A stretch of DNA of 64,000 nt, from the NCBI RefSeq assembly GCF_900636535.1, contig NZ_LR134289.1, positions 4,047,001-4,111,000 on the forward strand, read 5' to 3'. The notes below the pieces were generated by a model. That model saw nothing but the letters and a program-made list of their open reading frames with translations, was not told the origin of the DNA and did no database searches. Source of the stretch: Chryseobacterium gleum (GTDB taxonomy: Bacteria > Bacteroidota > Bacteroidia > Flavobacteriales > Weeksellaceae). Positions 39,528 to 49,789 of the stretch are shown piece by piece. Both the position numbers and the translations under genes were made by a program. Position 1 is the stretch's first letter, and each line of letters begins with the position of its first letter.

Positions 39528-39866
39528 TTATTCTCTGTCGAATCGGGCAAGCTTTTTATCTACCCAAACCGTTGCAAAAGGAAAGAAGGCAGATAATAAG
39601 GCAAAAACAAAATCTTCATCATCCCAGTTATAAATTTTTCTGGCAGGAAGGCAGAGTAAAAGGTAAAGTGTAAAAAATAATCCATGTAAACTACCAATAA
39701 CACTGATGAAGATAATAGAATATACATTTTCATCATACCGGATCCAGATCATCGCAACGCAATACAGTAAGAGACATGAAACGGCTTCTGCAAGACAAAT
39801 TTGCTTAAACCATCTGATGATTTTTTCCTGAGAATATTTTGAGAAAAATTTTTCAATAAAGTTCAT
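39528..39866 (-). CDS. DUF3817 membrane protein
   Basis: 112 residues with three membrane helices (about 22-40, 50-72, 86-102) and the conserved-looking GSLHGLFFTLYLLLCL. It matches the DUF3817 pattern of small integral membrane proteins of unknown function. Six bases separate it from the upstream gene. Confidence 0.8.
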   Translation of the reverse strand: MNFIEKFFSKYSQEKIIRWFKQICLAEAVSCLLLYCVAMIWIRYDENVYSIIFISVIGSLHGLFFTLYLLLCLPARKIYNWDDEDFVFALLSAFFPFATVWVDKKLARFDRE

Positions 39867-39872
39867 GAATAA

Positions 39873-40676
39873 TTATTTATAGAAGATAAAAAAGGATGTT
39901 TCGCTTTTTACAGGATATCCTCTGTATTTTACAGGCTCAAATTTAGTGTATTTTATAAACTTTTTGATTTCTTTTTCAAAATAAGGAATATACTTCAAAT
40001 TGTGATCATTATAAATACGATGGCTGAATTGATCCTTCAAAACCTTTCCATTTTGATCTAAAATGAGCGTAACCACAGTGCTTGAGCGGTATTTCTGAAA
40101 AGAAGGATTGTAATTTTCATAACCTTCCGGATAAATAAAACTATGGAAGAAATCTTTGTTTAACTGATCATTATCATCTGTATAACTGAGGTAGGTCCCT
40201 TTATAAGTCCATTCACAATGTTCATCATTATCAAAGATTTTATTCGGGTGTTTTTTTACATACATGGCCACAGATTCTTTAACGAGACCGTCAATAAAAT
40301 CTTTACCAAATTTTTTTTCAGTCATTTCAGTCATTACAGAATAATAGCATTCACCTGAATAGCCACCTATATCACTGCCCATCCATTCTCCGCCCCAAAT
40401 GATATTATGCTTTTTTAAAATTATTCTGAGTTCTTCACCGGGCAAAAACTTATCACCATTGGGAGCAGCAATATTGATAAAATATTTATTTTGAATTTGC
40501 GAAGCTTTTACAGCCCTGATTGAATCTTCACTGCAACGCTTTTTATTATAGCTTATCCTTTCGGCAAAAGCAATTTTCTGTAATTCTTTAAGAGAGTCAC
40601 TTTTTAAAGTAGTTGATTCCTGACCGCATAGAAAGCCTTGCAAGAAAACAGAGAATAAGAATAAGTATAGCTTCAT
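39873..40676 (-). CDS. Exported protein with TonB C-terminal-like fold
   Basis: 267 residues with a signal peptide (LQGFLCGQ). The middle is not recognised. The last 75 residues (STVVTLILDQNGKVLKDQ, IKKFIKYTKFEPVKYRGYPVKSE) resemble the TonB C-terminal energy-transfer fold, but there is no membrane anchor with a proline-rich linker, so it is not a normal TonB. Three bases downstream of nadD, so probably co-transcribed. Confidence 0.7.
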   Translation of the reverse strand: MKLYLFLFSVFLQGFLCGQESTTLKSDSLKELQKIAFAERISYNKKRCSEDSIRAVKASQIQNKYFINIAAPNGDKFLPGEELRIILKKHNIIWGGEWMGSDIGGYSGECYYSVMTEMTEKKFGKDFIDGLVKESVAMYVKKHPNKIFDNDEHCEWTYKGTYLSYTDDNDQLNKDFFHSFIYPEGYENYNPSFQKYRSSTVVTLILDQNGKVLKDQFSHRIYNDHNLKYIPYFEKEIKKFIKYTKFEPVKYRGYPVKSETSFFIFYK

Positions 40677-40679
40677 TGC

Positions 40680-41264
40680 TTATTGATAAAAATTACTACC
40701 ATCCAAATATTCAAAAACTTCAGGCGGAAGCATAGGTCTTACATTTTTACCATTTTTGATCATGTTACGGATTTCGGTGGCAGAAAGCTCTATAACCGGA
40801 GCTTTGATCAGCGAAATATTTTCATGTTGTAGATATTCCGAATCTTTTTTCTCACCTTCAAATACTCTCGGATAAACAATGATATGATGATTTTTGATCA
40901 GGACATCAGAATTTTTCCATTTGTGCAGGCCTTTGAGATTATCTTCTCCCATGATTAAACTGAAAGAATAATAAGGATATTTTTCGTGAAGATATGTTAA
41001 AGTATCAATAGTATAGCTTGGCTTTGGAAGAGAAAATTCCACATTGGAAGCTCTCATATTGGGATAATTCTTTACTGCCAGCTGTACCATATCCAGTCTG
41101 TTATGGTCATTCAGTAAAGATTTCTTGTCTTTAAACGGATTTTGCGGGCTTACTACAAACCAAAGTTCATCCATATCAGAGTTTTCCAGGATATAATTAG
41201 CCAGAATAAGATGTCCGATATGAATAGGATTGAATGATCCGAAAAATAAACCGATTTTTTTCAT
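40680..41264 (-). CDS. nadD: Nicotinate-nucleotide adenylyltransferase
   Basis: Adenylates nicotinate mononucleotide in NAD synthesis. 194 residues. Nucleotidyltransferase motif GSFNPIHIGHL (His15-x-x-His18), plus the second motif ELSATEIRNMIKNGK near 165-180 and LIMGEDNLKGLHKW. Family length is normal. First gene of a small minus-strand operon with the exported protein and DUF3817 genes. Confidence 0.95.
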   Translation of the reverse strand: MKKIGLFFGSFNPIHIGHLILANYILENSDMDELWFVVSPQNPFKDKKSLLNDHNRLDMVQLAVKNYPNMRASNVEFSLPKPSYTIDTLTYLHEKYPYYSFSLIMGEDNLKGLHKWKNSDVLIKNHHIIVYPRVFEGEKKDSEYLQHENISLIKAPVIELSATEIRNMIKNGKNVRPMLPPEVFEYLDGSNFYQ

Positions 41265-41396
41265 GTTTTGTTAGGTAGTAGGTAGCTGATAACAGTTGAC
41301 AGTATTTTAGTGTAGAGGGCAATATCAAGTTTTTTAGGCTGACAGAATTTTATAATGGTTCTGCTTTTACCTGCAACCTGAATTCTGCAACCTTAG
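41265..41396. repeat. Possible empty inverted-repeat relic between recJ and nadD
   Basis: The left edge (about 41271-41296, GGTAGTAGGTAGCTGATAAC) and the right edge (about 41364-41396, containing ACCTGCAACCTG and CTGCAACCTTA) are imperfectly complementary. The right side shares CTGCAACCT blocks with the repeat arm at 57421-57437. The 60-odd bases between contain no gene. Confidence 0.45.
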
Positions 41397-43109
41397 TTAA
41401 TCCCTGAACTTCACATCCTTGATATTAAGATAATGGGTAACATTGCCTTTCCAATGGTTTTCTTCCAGAGTAAAAGCCAGATCAAAATTTTTATTTTTAA
41501 AATCCTCCACGAACTGTCCAAGTTTGAAACCTACACATTCAATATTTCGTCCCGTAGATTCCTGCTTGATATAAAACTTCAGATGATTGTTATCTTTTCC
41601 CATGGTTTTCACATATCCTGAAAGCTTCTGATTGGTTAATGTAAAAATAGGTTTCATATTGTGAGGTCCGAATGGAGCCAGTTTTCTGTGGAAATTGATA
41701 AATTCTCTGTTGATCTCATCAATTTTGATTTCCGTATCAATGGTAATCGAAGGTTCTTTCTGATGTTCCTGGATTTTTTCAGAAACAATTCTTTCAAATT
41801 TTTCCTTGAAAGCATCAAACTTGTCTTTCTCCATTGAAAGTCCGGCAGCAGCATGATGGCCCCCGAATTTAAGGAAATATTCAGAACACATATCAAGAGC
41901 TTCATGTACATCAAAATCGGAAACTGACCTTGCGGAAGCTACCATTTCACCATTATTACCATCGGTAAATACAAGTGTCGGTTTATAATACGTTTCAATA
42001 AGTCTTGAGGCTACAATACCGATTACTCCTTTATTCCATTCAGGATGATAAACGATCGTAGTATGTTTGGTTTCCTGCTGTGATTCTATAATCTGATTCA
42101 AGGCAGAAAGGGTGGAGTTCATATCCAGTTCTCGTCTTTCATCGTTGAGGTTCATAATGTCATTTACAATCTGGTTGGCATGCTTCAGATTGTCAGAAAC
42201 CATAAGCTCCACAGCTGCTTTACCATGGGAAATTCTTCCAGCAGCATTAATTTTAGGAGCTATTTCAAAAACGATATTGGAGATTTCAAAATGAGAAAGC
42301 TTGTCTTCAGGAATCAATAATCTTAAACCAAGATTTCTGGTCTTCCGTAGAGTTTTTAATCCCATTTTTGCCAGGACTCTGTTTTCTCCTGTCATGGAAA
42401 CAATATCTGCTGCAATGGAGATCGCAAGAAGATCGGTCAGTTCAAATAACTCAGCTTCCGGTAATTTATAAATAGTATTCAAACCCTGGCAAAGCTTAAA
42501 GCCAACCCCGCATCCTGAAAGTTCTTTGAAAGGATATCGGCAGTCACTTCTTTTAGGGTCAAGTACAGCTGCAGCATTAGGAATCTCTTCGCCCGGAAGG
42601 TGGTGATCACAGATAATAAAATCAATACCGAGATTAGAGGCATAATTGATCATGTCAAGTGCCTTGATTCCACAGTCAAGAGCAATGATTAGTGAAAAGC
42701 CATTTTCTTTGGCGAAATCAATTCCTTCAGTAGAAATTCCGTAGCCTTCAGAATTTCTATCCGGAATGTAGTAGTCCAGATATTTTTTCTCAACAATCTT
42801 GCTCAGGTAAAGGTACATTAAAGCAACGGCTGTGGTTCCGTCCACATCATAGTCACCATATACCAGTATTTTTTCACCATTTTCAATAGCGGTGGCAATA
42901 CGCTCTACAGCTTTTTGCATATCTGCCATTAAAAACGGGTTGTGGATATCGTTAAGGTTCGGTTTGAAGAATTCTCTGGCCTTTTGATAATTGTCAATTC
43001 CCCTTAGAACGAGGATTTTAGATTCAAAAGTACCAAAACCAAGTGACGAACTTAGTCTGTCCACAACTTCCTCATCGGGTTCAGGCTTGTAAATCCATTT
43101 TTGACTCAT
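41397..43109 (-). CDS. recJ: Single-stranded-DNA-specific exonuclease RecJ
   Basis: 5'-3' exonuclease acting in recombination and mismatch repair. 570 residues from ATG 43109 (MSQKWIYKPEP); the frame is open further upstream but without family similarity. DHH-domain motifs are DYDVDGTTAVALMYLY, ALDCG and ICDHHLPGE; the DHHA1 motif is FGGHHAAAGLSM. A C-terminal OB domain follows (PIFTLTNQKLSGYVKT). Confidence 0.95.
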   Translation of the reverse strand: MSQKWIYKPEPDEEVVDRLSSSLGFGTFESKILVLRGIDNYQKAREFFKPNLNDIHNPFLMADMQKAVERIATAIENGEKILVYGDYDVDGTTAVALMYLYLSKIVEKKYLDYYIPDRNSEGYGISTEGIDFAKENGFSLIIALDCGIKALDMINYASNLGIDFIICDHHLPGEEIPNAAAVLDPKRSDCRYPFKELSGCGVGFKLCQGLNTIYKLPEAELFELTDLLAISIAADIVSMTGENRVLAKMGLKTLRKTRNLGLRLLIPEDKLSHFEISNIVFEIAPKINAAGRISHGKAAVELMVSDNLKHANQIVNDIMNLNDERRELDMNSTLSALNQIIESQQETKHTTIVYHPEWNKGVIGIVASRLIETYYKPTLVFTDGNNGEMVASARSVSDFDVHEALDMCSEYFLKFGGHHAAAGLSMEKDKFDAFKEKFERIVSEKIQEHQKEPSITIDTEIKIDEINREFINFHRKLAPFGPHNMKPIFTLTNQKLSGYVKTMGKDNNHLKFYIKQESTGRNIECVGFKLGQFVEDFKNKNFDLAFTLEENHWKGNVTHYLNIKDVKFRD

Positions 43110-43411
43110 TTCACAAAAATAAGGAAAAAAAATAGCATTCCGAACAGAAGCGTAACGAAGTTTTGACTTTGTAAATGTTAAAAAAAGACCCTGCAATACG
43201 ATCAACTTGGATTATGATCTCAACTTTCCTGATTTCTTTTCAATGTTTCCAGTAGGAATGGGCCTTTCAACAAAACGATTTGAGCTTTCCAACAAAACCA
43301 GATCACGATGTGCTGTGTAATTTTGCTTTATCAAAATACTGAATAAAATAAAAATAGCTTTCGCGTAAGCTCTCAGTAAAAATTAAATAAAATAATTAAA
43401 ACTAGTTCAAA
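43110..43411. other. 302-base intergenic region, no gene seen
   Basis: It separates divergent recJ and the SDR gene. The only feature noted is TAATTTTG at 43318-43325, a candidate -7 box for the SDR gene with no partner -33 at normal spacing. No RNA motif or open frame was convincing. Confidence 0.5.
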
Positions 43412-44209
43412 ATGGATTTACAATTAAAAGGAAAAAGGGCTCTCGTTACCGGCTCAAGCTCAGGTTTGGGCGAAGCAATAGCAAAAATGCTGGCAGATGA
43501 AGGAGCTTCTGTAATTATTCATGGCAGGGATAAAGAACGTGCAGAGAAAGTGATGTATTCCATATTAGAGAAAGGAGGCGTTGCAGAAGTTGCTGTAGGT
43601 GATCTTTCAACGGATGAAGGCGCGGATCAGGTTGCAGCTGAAGCTTTAAAGTCCGGGCAGATTGATATTCTCGTTAATAATGTAGGAGCAACTTCTCATA
43701 AATCATGGGGAGAAGCAAGTGCCGATGACTGGCTGGATATTTACAATACTAATGTAGTTTCCTATGTCCGCATGATTCAGCGTATTGTTCCTCAGATGAA
43801 AAATTTAGGTTGGGGAAGAGTAATACATATCGGTGGAGGGCTGGGCATACAGCCCATAAAAGAGCAGCCTCATTACAATGCAACTTTGGCGGCCCGTCAC
43901 AATATGTCAGTTTCTCTTGCCAGATCACTTAAAGATACAGGAATTACCTCAAATGTGGTTTCACCGGGAGCAATTATGAATCCAATGGTTGAAGAGTGGC
44001 TTAAAAATGCAGCCCCGAAATTTAACTGGGGTACCGATCCGGAGGAAATCAGATATAAGGCTGTACAGGAGCTCATTCCTAATGATACGGGCAGATTTGG
44101 GGAGCCTGAAGAAATTGCAGGAGCTGTGGCCTATCTTTGCAGCCCTTTTGCTGATTATATCAGTGGTTCTGTACTTAGGGTTGATGGCGGTACCATCCGG
44201 TGCTTATAA
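43412..44209 (+). CDS. SDR-family protein lacking canonical catalytic Ser and Lys
   Basis: 265 residues with a classical SDR Rossmann fold: TGSSSGLGEAIA for the cofactor, VNNVGA, SPGAI, and a C-terminal SGSVLRVDGG. In the active site, Tyr155 is kept but the Lys four residues later is Leu159 (HYNATLAARHN), and the position 13 before Tyr is Gly142 rather than Ser. Normal oxidoreductase chemistry is therefore doubtful, and cofactor binding without standard catalysis is possible. Isolated gene closed by its own terminator. Confidence 0.87.
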   Translation: MDLQLKGKRALVTGSSSGLGEAIAKMLADEGASVIIHGRDKERAEKVMYSILEKGGVAEVAVGDLSTDEGADQVAAEALKSGQIDILVNNVGATSHKSWGEASADDWLDIYNTNVVSYVRMIQRIVPQMKNLGWGRVIHIGGGLGIQPIKEQPHYNATLAARHNMSVSLARSLKDTGITSNVVSPGAIMNPMVEEWLKNAAPKFNWGTDPEEIRYKAVQELIPNDTGRFGEPEEIAGAVAYLCSPFADYISGSVLRVDGGTIRCL

Positions 44210-44229
44210 AACAAATATGGTTATATAAA

Positions 44230-44255
44230 AAAGGCTGTCTTTCAGGACAGCCTTT
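44230..44255. terminator. Bidirectional terminator between SDR and ABC-F genes
   Basis: Perfect 10-bp stem (AAAGGCTGTC at 44230-44239, complement at 44246-44255), 6-base loop, T-rich on both outward sides. Lies between convergent stops. Confidence 0.88.
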
Positions 44256-44280
44256 GATTTTTATCTGATGTTCTTAAAAA

Positions 44281-45975
<1,695 letters not shown>

Positions 45976-46021
45976 TTAAATGTACGGTATTTTTTATACA
46001 TTTCATTAACGAAATTTTAAA

Positions 46022-46483
46022 ATGATGAAGATTGAGAAAACAGTTAATATATTAAACAGAAGAGCCCGTTTTGAATATGAAATTCTGGAAGAATACGAAG
46101 CCGGAATGGTTTTGACGGGTACAGAAATAAAATCTTTGCGTTCATCAAAAGCATCTATCACAGAATCGTTCTGTCAGTTTATTGATGGGGAATTGTACAT
46201 CATCAACATGATGATTGATGAGTATAAATTGGGAACTTTTTACAACCATAAAACAAAAAGGGAACGGAAATTGCTCTTGCACAAAAAAGAATTACAAAAA
46301 CTTGAAAAAAAGTTAAAGGATGCCGGGAACACCATCATACCTTTAAAATTATATATCACTGACCGAGGTAAAGCAAAGGTGCTGATAGCGCTGGGTAGAG
46401 GGAAAAAGCTTTTCGATAAAAGAGAGGCGATAAAAGATAGAGAAAATAAACGGAACCTGGACAGAATATTAAAGAAAAGTTAA
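46022..46483 (+). CDS. smpB: SsrA-binding protein SmpB
   Basis: tmRNA partner in ribosome rescue. 153 residues, usual length. Motifs: NRRARFEYEILEEYEAGMVLTG, EIKSLRSSKASI, and the basic C-terminal tail KLFDKREAIKDRENKR which enters the decoding centre. A second ATG directly follows the first, so the true start may be 46025. The tmRNA gene is not in the window. Confidence 0.96.
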   Translation: MMKIEKTVNILNRRARFEYEILEEYEAGMVLTGTEIKSLRSSKASITESFCQFIDGELYIINMMIDEYKLGTFYNHKTKRERKLLLHKKELQKLEKKLKDAGNTIIPLKLYITDRGKAKVLIALGRGKKLFDKREAIKDRENKRNLDRILKKS

Positions 46484-46499
46484 AAATCATTTGAAAAAC

Positions 46500-46531
46500 T
46501 TTGTATATAAAGAAAAATTATATTTATTTTG
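46500..46531 (+). promoter_or_regulatory. Candidate promoter of the OmpA gene
   Basis: TTTG at 46500-46503 and TTATTTTG at 46524-46531 (one mismatch to TAnnTTTG), separated by 20 bases and 30 bases before the ATG. The spacing fits the Bacteroidota pattern. Confidence 0.5.
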
Positions 46532-46560
46532 CATTATCAATTATTTAATCATTTAATTCT

Positions 46561-48072
46561 ATGAAAAATCTAAAATTAGGAATTTCAGCATTGGCGCTTA
46601 CTGTTGCCTCTACTGTTTTCGCGCAGACTACCAACAATCCGTGGTTGATCGGAGTTGGTGCTCATGCTGAAAACCACGTAGCAGCAAGAAGTAACTTCAG
46701 TAATACGTTCTCTGCTAACAATTTGACAAAAAGTATGTTCAATGTGAACAACTTTTCTATTACACCTCCACTATCTAAGTTAACAGTTGCTAGAAACGTT
46801 GGTAAAGGTTTAGTAATTGACTGGCAAACTTCTGTTGGAAATGTTGAAAACAAAAGATTCAACATGGGGAAAGAATTTTTCCTAATGACAGGTCTTGGTT
46901 TCCAGGCTCACGCTGCAGGTCTTTTATGGAACGAAGAATCTTGGTTTGATCCATATTTAAGAGTTGGTGCTAACTACTTAAGACATGACTATACAGCTCT
47001 TACTTTCCCTAGAACATCTGTTGATGCTAACGGTAACCCAATCGAAACTGTAACAAACGGTAAGGATGGTAACGAAAACGGTAAAGCTAACCACTTCACT
47101 GTAGCTACAGGTGCTGGTGCTAACTTCTGGGTAACTAAGAACTTCGGTCTTGGTATTCAGGGAGATTACGTATCAACTCCAGGTGACAAATCTACTGTTG
47201 CTAACTTCTGGCAAGCTTCTGCTTCCATCTTATTCAGATTCGGAAACAGAGATAGAGATAAGGATGGTATCCTAGATAAAGATGACCTTTGTCCAGATAC
47301 TCCAGGTTTACCAGAATTCCAAGGATGTCCTGATACTGACGGTGACGGAGTTCCAGATAAAGACGATCAATGTCCAGATGTGGCTGGTCCAGTTGAAAAC
47401 AACGGATGCCCTTGGCCAGATACTGACGGTGACGGTGTAATCGACAAAGATGATGCTTGTCCTACAGTAGCAGGTCCTGCTGAAAACAACGGTTGTCCTT
47501 GGCCAGATACAGACGGTGACGGTATCCTAGATAAAGATGATGCTTGTCCTACTGTTCCAGGTCTTCCAGAATACAACGGATGTCCTAAACCAAAAGAAGT
47601 AACAGCTACTGATGTTGAGAAAAACCTTAAGAGCGTATACTTCGATTTCAACAAAGCTACAATCAAGCCTGAATCTAAAGGAGCTTTAGATACAGCTGCT
47701 GAAATCATTAAGAAAGATGGAGGTAGATTCCTATTAGTTGGTGAAACTGACAAAAAAGGAAGTGATGCTTACAACTTGAAGTTATCTAAAGAAAGAGCTG
47801 CTTCTGTAGTTGCTGCTTTAGATGCGAGAGGTGTAGATACTAACGTATTGAAATCAATCGGTATTGGAGAGCAAAATGCTAAAGTTGCAGAATCTGCATC
47901 TGACGCTGAAAGACAATCTGATAGAAAAGTAACTGTTAGATACATTGGTGATGACAGTGAGTGGAACAAATATCAGAAATCTGATGTTGTAGCTCCAGCG
48001 AAAAAAGCTACTAAAAAGGCTACTAAAAAAGCTCCAGCTAAGAAAAAAGCTGCTGCTAAAAAGAAAAAATAA
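46561..48072 (+). CDS. OmpA-family outer-membrane protein with TSP3 repeats and lysine-rich tail
   Basis: 503 residues with a signal peptide ending VFAQ. An N-terminal eight-stranded-barrel-like domain (about 22-225) is followed by calcium-binding TSP3-type repeats (about 230-345: DRDKDGILDKDD, DTDGDGVPDKDD). The OmpA/MotB peptidoglycan-binding domain (about 355-465) has VYFDFNKATIKPES and SKERAASVVAALDARGV. The last 30 residues are almost only Lys, Ala, Thr and Pro. Codon use is strongly biased, as in the ribosomal genes, so it is probably abundant. Confidence 0.92.
   Translation: MKNLKLGISALALTVASTVFAQTTNNPWLIGVGAHAENHVAARSNFSNTFSANNLTKSMFNVNNFSITPPLSKLTVARNVGKGLVIDWQTSVGNVENKRFNMGKEFFLMTGLGFQAHAAGLLWNEESWFDPYLRVGANYLRHDYTALTFPRTSVDANGNPIETVTNGKDGNENGKANHFTVATGAGANFWVTKNFGLGIQGDYVSTPGDKSTVANFWQASASILFRFGNRDRDKDGILDKDDLCPDTPGLPEFQGCPDTDGDGVPDKDDQCPDVAGPVENNGCPWPDTDGDGVIDKDDACPTVAGPAENNGCPWPDTDGDGILDKDDACPTVPGLPEYNGCPKPKEVTATDVEKNLKSVYFDFNKATIKPESKGALDTAAEIIKKDGGRFLLVGETDKKGSDAYNLKLSKERAASVVAALDARGVDTNVLKSIGIGEQNAKVAESASDAERQSDRKVTVRYIGDDSEWNKYQKSDVVAPAKKATKKATKKAPAKKKAAAKKKK
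47247..47586 (+). repeat. Tandem TSP3-type repeats inside the OmpA gene
   Basis: Three to four units of about 87-90 bases encode the pattern DTDGDGVxDKDDxCPxxxGxxENNGCPWP. The two central units are nearly identical at the DNA level, a place where unit number could vary between strains. Confidence 0.85.
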
Positions 48073-48091
48073 TTAATTTTTCTAAATAATG

Positions 48092-48125
48092 AATACCTCC
48101 AATTTTTTGGAGGTATTTTTTTTTT
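48092..48125 (+). terminator. Terminator of the OmpA gene
   Basis: 9-bp perfect stem (AATACCTCC at 48092-48100, complement at 48109-48117), then a long T run. Placed 19 bases after the stop. Confidence 0.92.
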
Positions 48126-48166
48126 GTTGACTTTTAAGTAATTTTGCTGTAAATTAAAAAATTAAA

Positions 48167-48907
48167 ATGGGAAGAGCATTTGAATATAGAAAAGCTTCTA
48201 AAATGGCCAGATGGGATAAAATGGCCAAAACATTCTCTAAAATAGGAAAAGATATTGCATTGGCTGTAAAGGCTGGCGGACCTGATCCGGAATCTAACCC
48301 GGCATTGAGAAGATGTATCCAGAATGCAAAAGGTGCCAATATGCCTAAGGATAACGTAGAAAGAGCAATTAAAAAAGCAAGTGGTGCAGACGCAGAAAAC
48401 TATGAAGAAATCACTTATGAAGGCTACGGGCAGGGTGGCGTTGCTTTTTTTGTAGAATGTACTACAAACAATACAACAAGAACTGTTGCGAACGTAAGAG
48501 CGGTTTTCAATAAGTTTGATGGTAACCTTGGGAAAAATGGAGAGCTGGCATTTATCTTTGATAGAAAAGGAATTTTCACAATCGATCTTGCACAGATCAA
48601 AATGGATTGGGATGATTTTGAAATGGAAATGATTGACGGAGGAGCAGAAGATGTGGAAAAAGATGAAGAAGAAGTAATGATTACAACAGCTTTTGAAGAT
48701 TTCGGTTCTCTGTCTCACAAACTGGATGAGCTTGGAATTGAAGCAAAAAGTGCAGAATTACAAAGAATTCCAAACAATACAAAAGAAGTAAACGCAGAAC
48801 AGTTCAAAGCGAATATGAAAATGCTTGAGCGTTTTGAAGAGGACGATGATGTGCAAAACGTTTACCACAACATGGAAATCACAGAAGAGCTGATGAACTC
48901 TTTATAA
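48167..48907 (+). CDS. YebC/PmpR-family protein (TACO1 type)
   Basis: 246 residues. Signature: MGRAFEYRKASKMARWDKMA, FSKIGKDIALAVKAGGPDPESNPALR, NAKGANMPKDNVERAIKKA, YEGYGQGGVAFFVECTTNN. Members act as transcription regulators or as factors that relieve ribosome stalling on difficult sequences; the sequence does not decide between these. Normal length, own transcript after the OmpA terminator. Confidence 0.93.
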   Translation: MGRAFEYRKASKMARWDKMAKTFSKIGKDIALAVKAGGPDPESNPALRRCIQNAKGANMPKDNVERAIKKASGADAENYEEITYEGYGQGGVAFFVECTTNNTTRTVANVRAVFNKFDGNLGKNGELAFIFDRKGIFTIDLAQIKMDWDDFEMEMIDGGAEDVEKDEEEVMITTAFEDFGSLSHKLDELGIEAKSAELQRIPNNTKEVNAEQFKANMKMLERFEEDDDVQNVYHNMEITEELMNSL

Positions 48908-48964
48908 AAAATAATATAGCATTCATATATAGTTAACTTTCAATTAGTTTCTTTGTATAAAACT

Positions 48965-49789
48965 ATGAAAAGAAACGTTGAATTAGTTGTTATATCGGAT
49001 GTTCATTTGGGAACTTATGGATGTAAGGCTAAAGAACTGTTGAGATATCTCAATTCTATACAGCCTAAAACTTTAGTTTTAAACGGTGATATTATTGATA
49101 TCTGGCAGTTTAAAAAGTCTTACTTCCCTAAACCTCACTTGAAAGTAATCAGAAAGATACTTTCATTCGCTACCAAAAACACAGATGTCTTTTACATTAC
49201 AGGCAATCATGATGAAATGTTCCGTAAGTTCACAGATTTTGAACTGGGAAAGCTTAAAGTCTGTAACAAAATCTGTCTGAATATCGATCAGAAAAAAACC
49301 TGGATTTTTCACGGTGATGTTTTCGATGCATCAGTCCAGCATTCAAAATGGATTGCCAAACTTGGCGGAAAAGGCTACGATCTATTAATTATTATCAATA
49401 ATGTTGTAAATTGGTTCTTAGAGAAGATGGGGAAGGAGAAGTATTCATTTTCTAAAAAGATCAAGAACAATGTGAAAAAAGCAGTAAAATACATCGGCGA
49501 TTTTGAACTCACAGCTTCTGAACTGGCTATTGATAATCATTATGACTATGTTGTTTGCGGACATATTCATCAGCCGCAAATCCGGGAGGTTGTTACTAAA
49601 AAAGGTTCATGTACTTATCTGAATTCGGGTGACTGGATTGAAAATCTCTCTGCTTTGGAATATCATGATAAAGAATGGAAGATTTTTTATTATGACGAGC
49701 ATAAACATTTGCTGAAAGATGATGAAGCGGAAGAAATTCCTGAAATGGATAATTCTGCACTTTTAAAAATCGTAACGAATTTCTCTTAG
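48965..49789 (+). CDS. LpxH-like metallophosphoesterase (UDP-diacylglucosamine diphosphatase family)
   Basis: 274 residues from ATG 48965; a TTG at 48953 is less likely. Calcineurin-type metal motifs: SDVHLG, NGDIIDIW, TGNHDE, FHGDVFD and VCGHIHQP. This matches the family of UDP-2,3-diacylglucosamine hydrolases of lipid A synthesis, but without a search the substrate stays open. Its stop is directly followed by the start of a glycosyltransferase gene, suggesting joint action in lipid or envelope glycan metabolism. Confidence 0.86.
   Translation: MKRNVELVVISDVHLGTYGCKAKELLRYLNSIQPKTLVLNGDIIDIWQFKKSYFPKPHLKVIRKILSFATKNTDVFYITGNHDEMFRKFTDFELGKLKVCNKICLNIDQKKTWIFHGDVFDASVQHSKWIAKLGGKGYDLLIIINNVVNWFLEKMGKEKYSFSKKIKNNVKKAVKYIGDFELTASELAIDNHYDYVVCGHIHQPQIREVVTKKGSCTYLNSGDWIENLSALEYHDKEWKIFYYDEHKHLLKDDEAEEIPEMDNSALLKIVTNFS

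Noticed and set aside
39873..40676. A true TonB protein
   Set aside because: The C-terminal fold is similar, but the N-terminal membrane anchor, proline-rich linker and ExbB/ExbD neighbours are missing.
47247..47586. Repeated units that might look like a CRISPR array
   Set aside because: Units are about 90 bases, in frame, and encode TSP3 calcium-binding repeats of the OmpA protein.
48134..48718. 194-codon open frame on the minus strand across the YebC gene
   Set aside because: Mirror of a clearly real gene; composition is rich in Cys, Phe, His and Ser as in antisense frames, with no domain.
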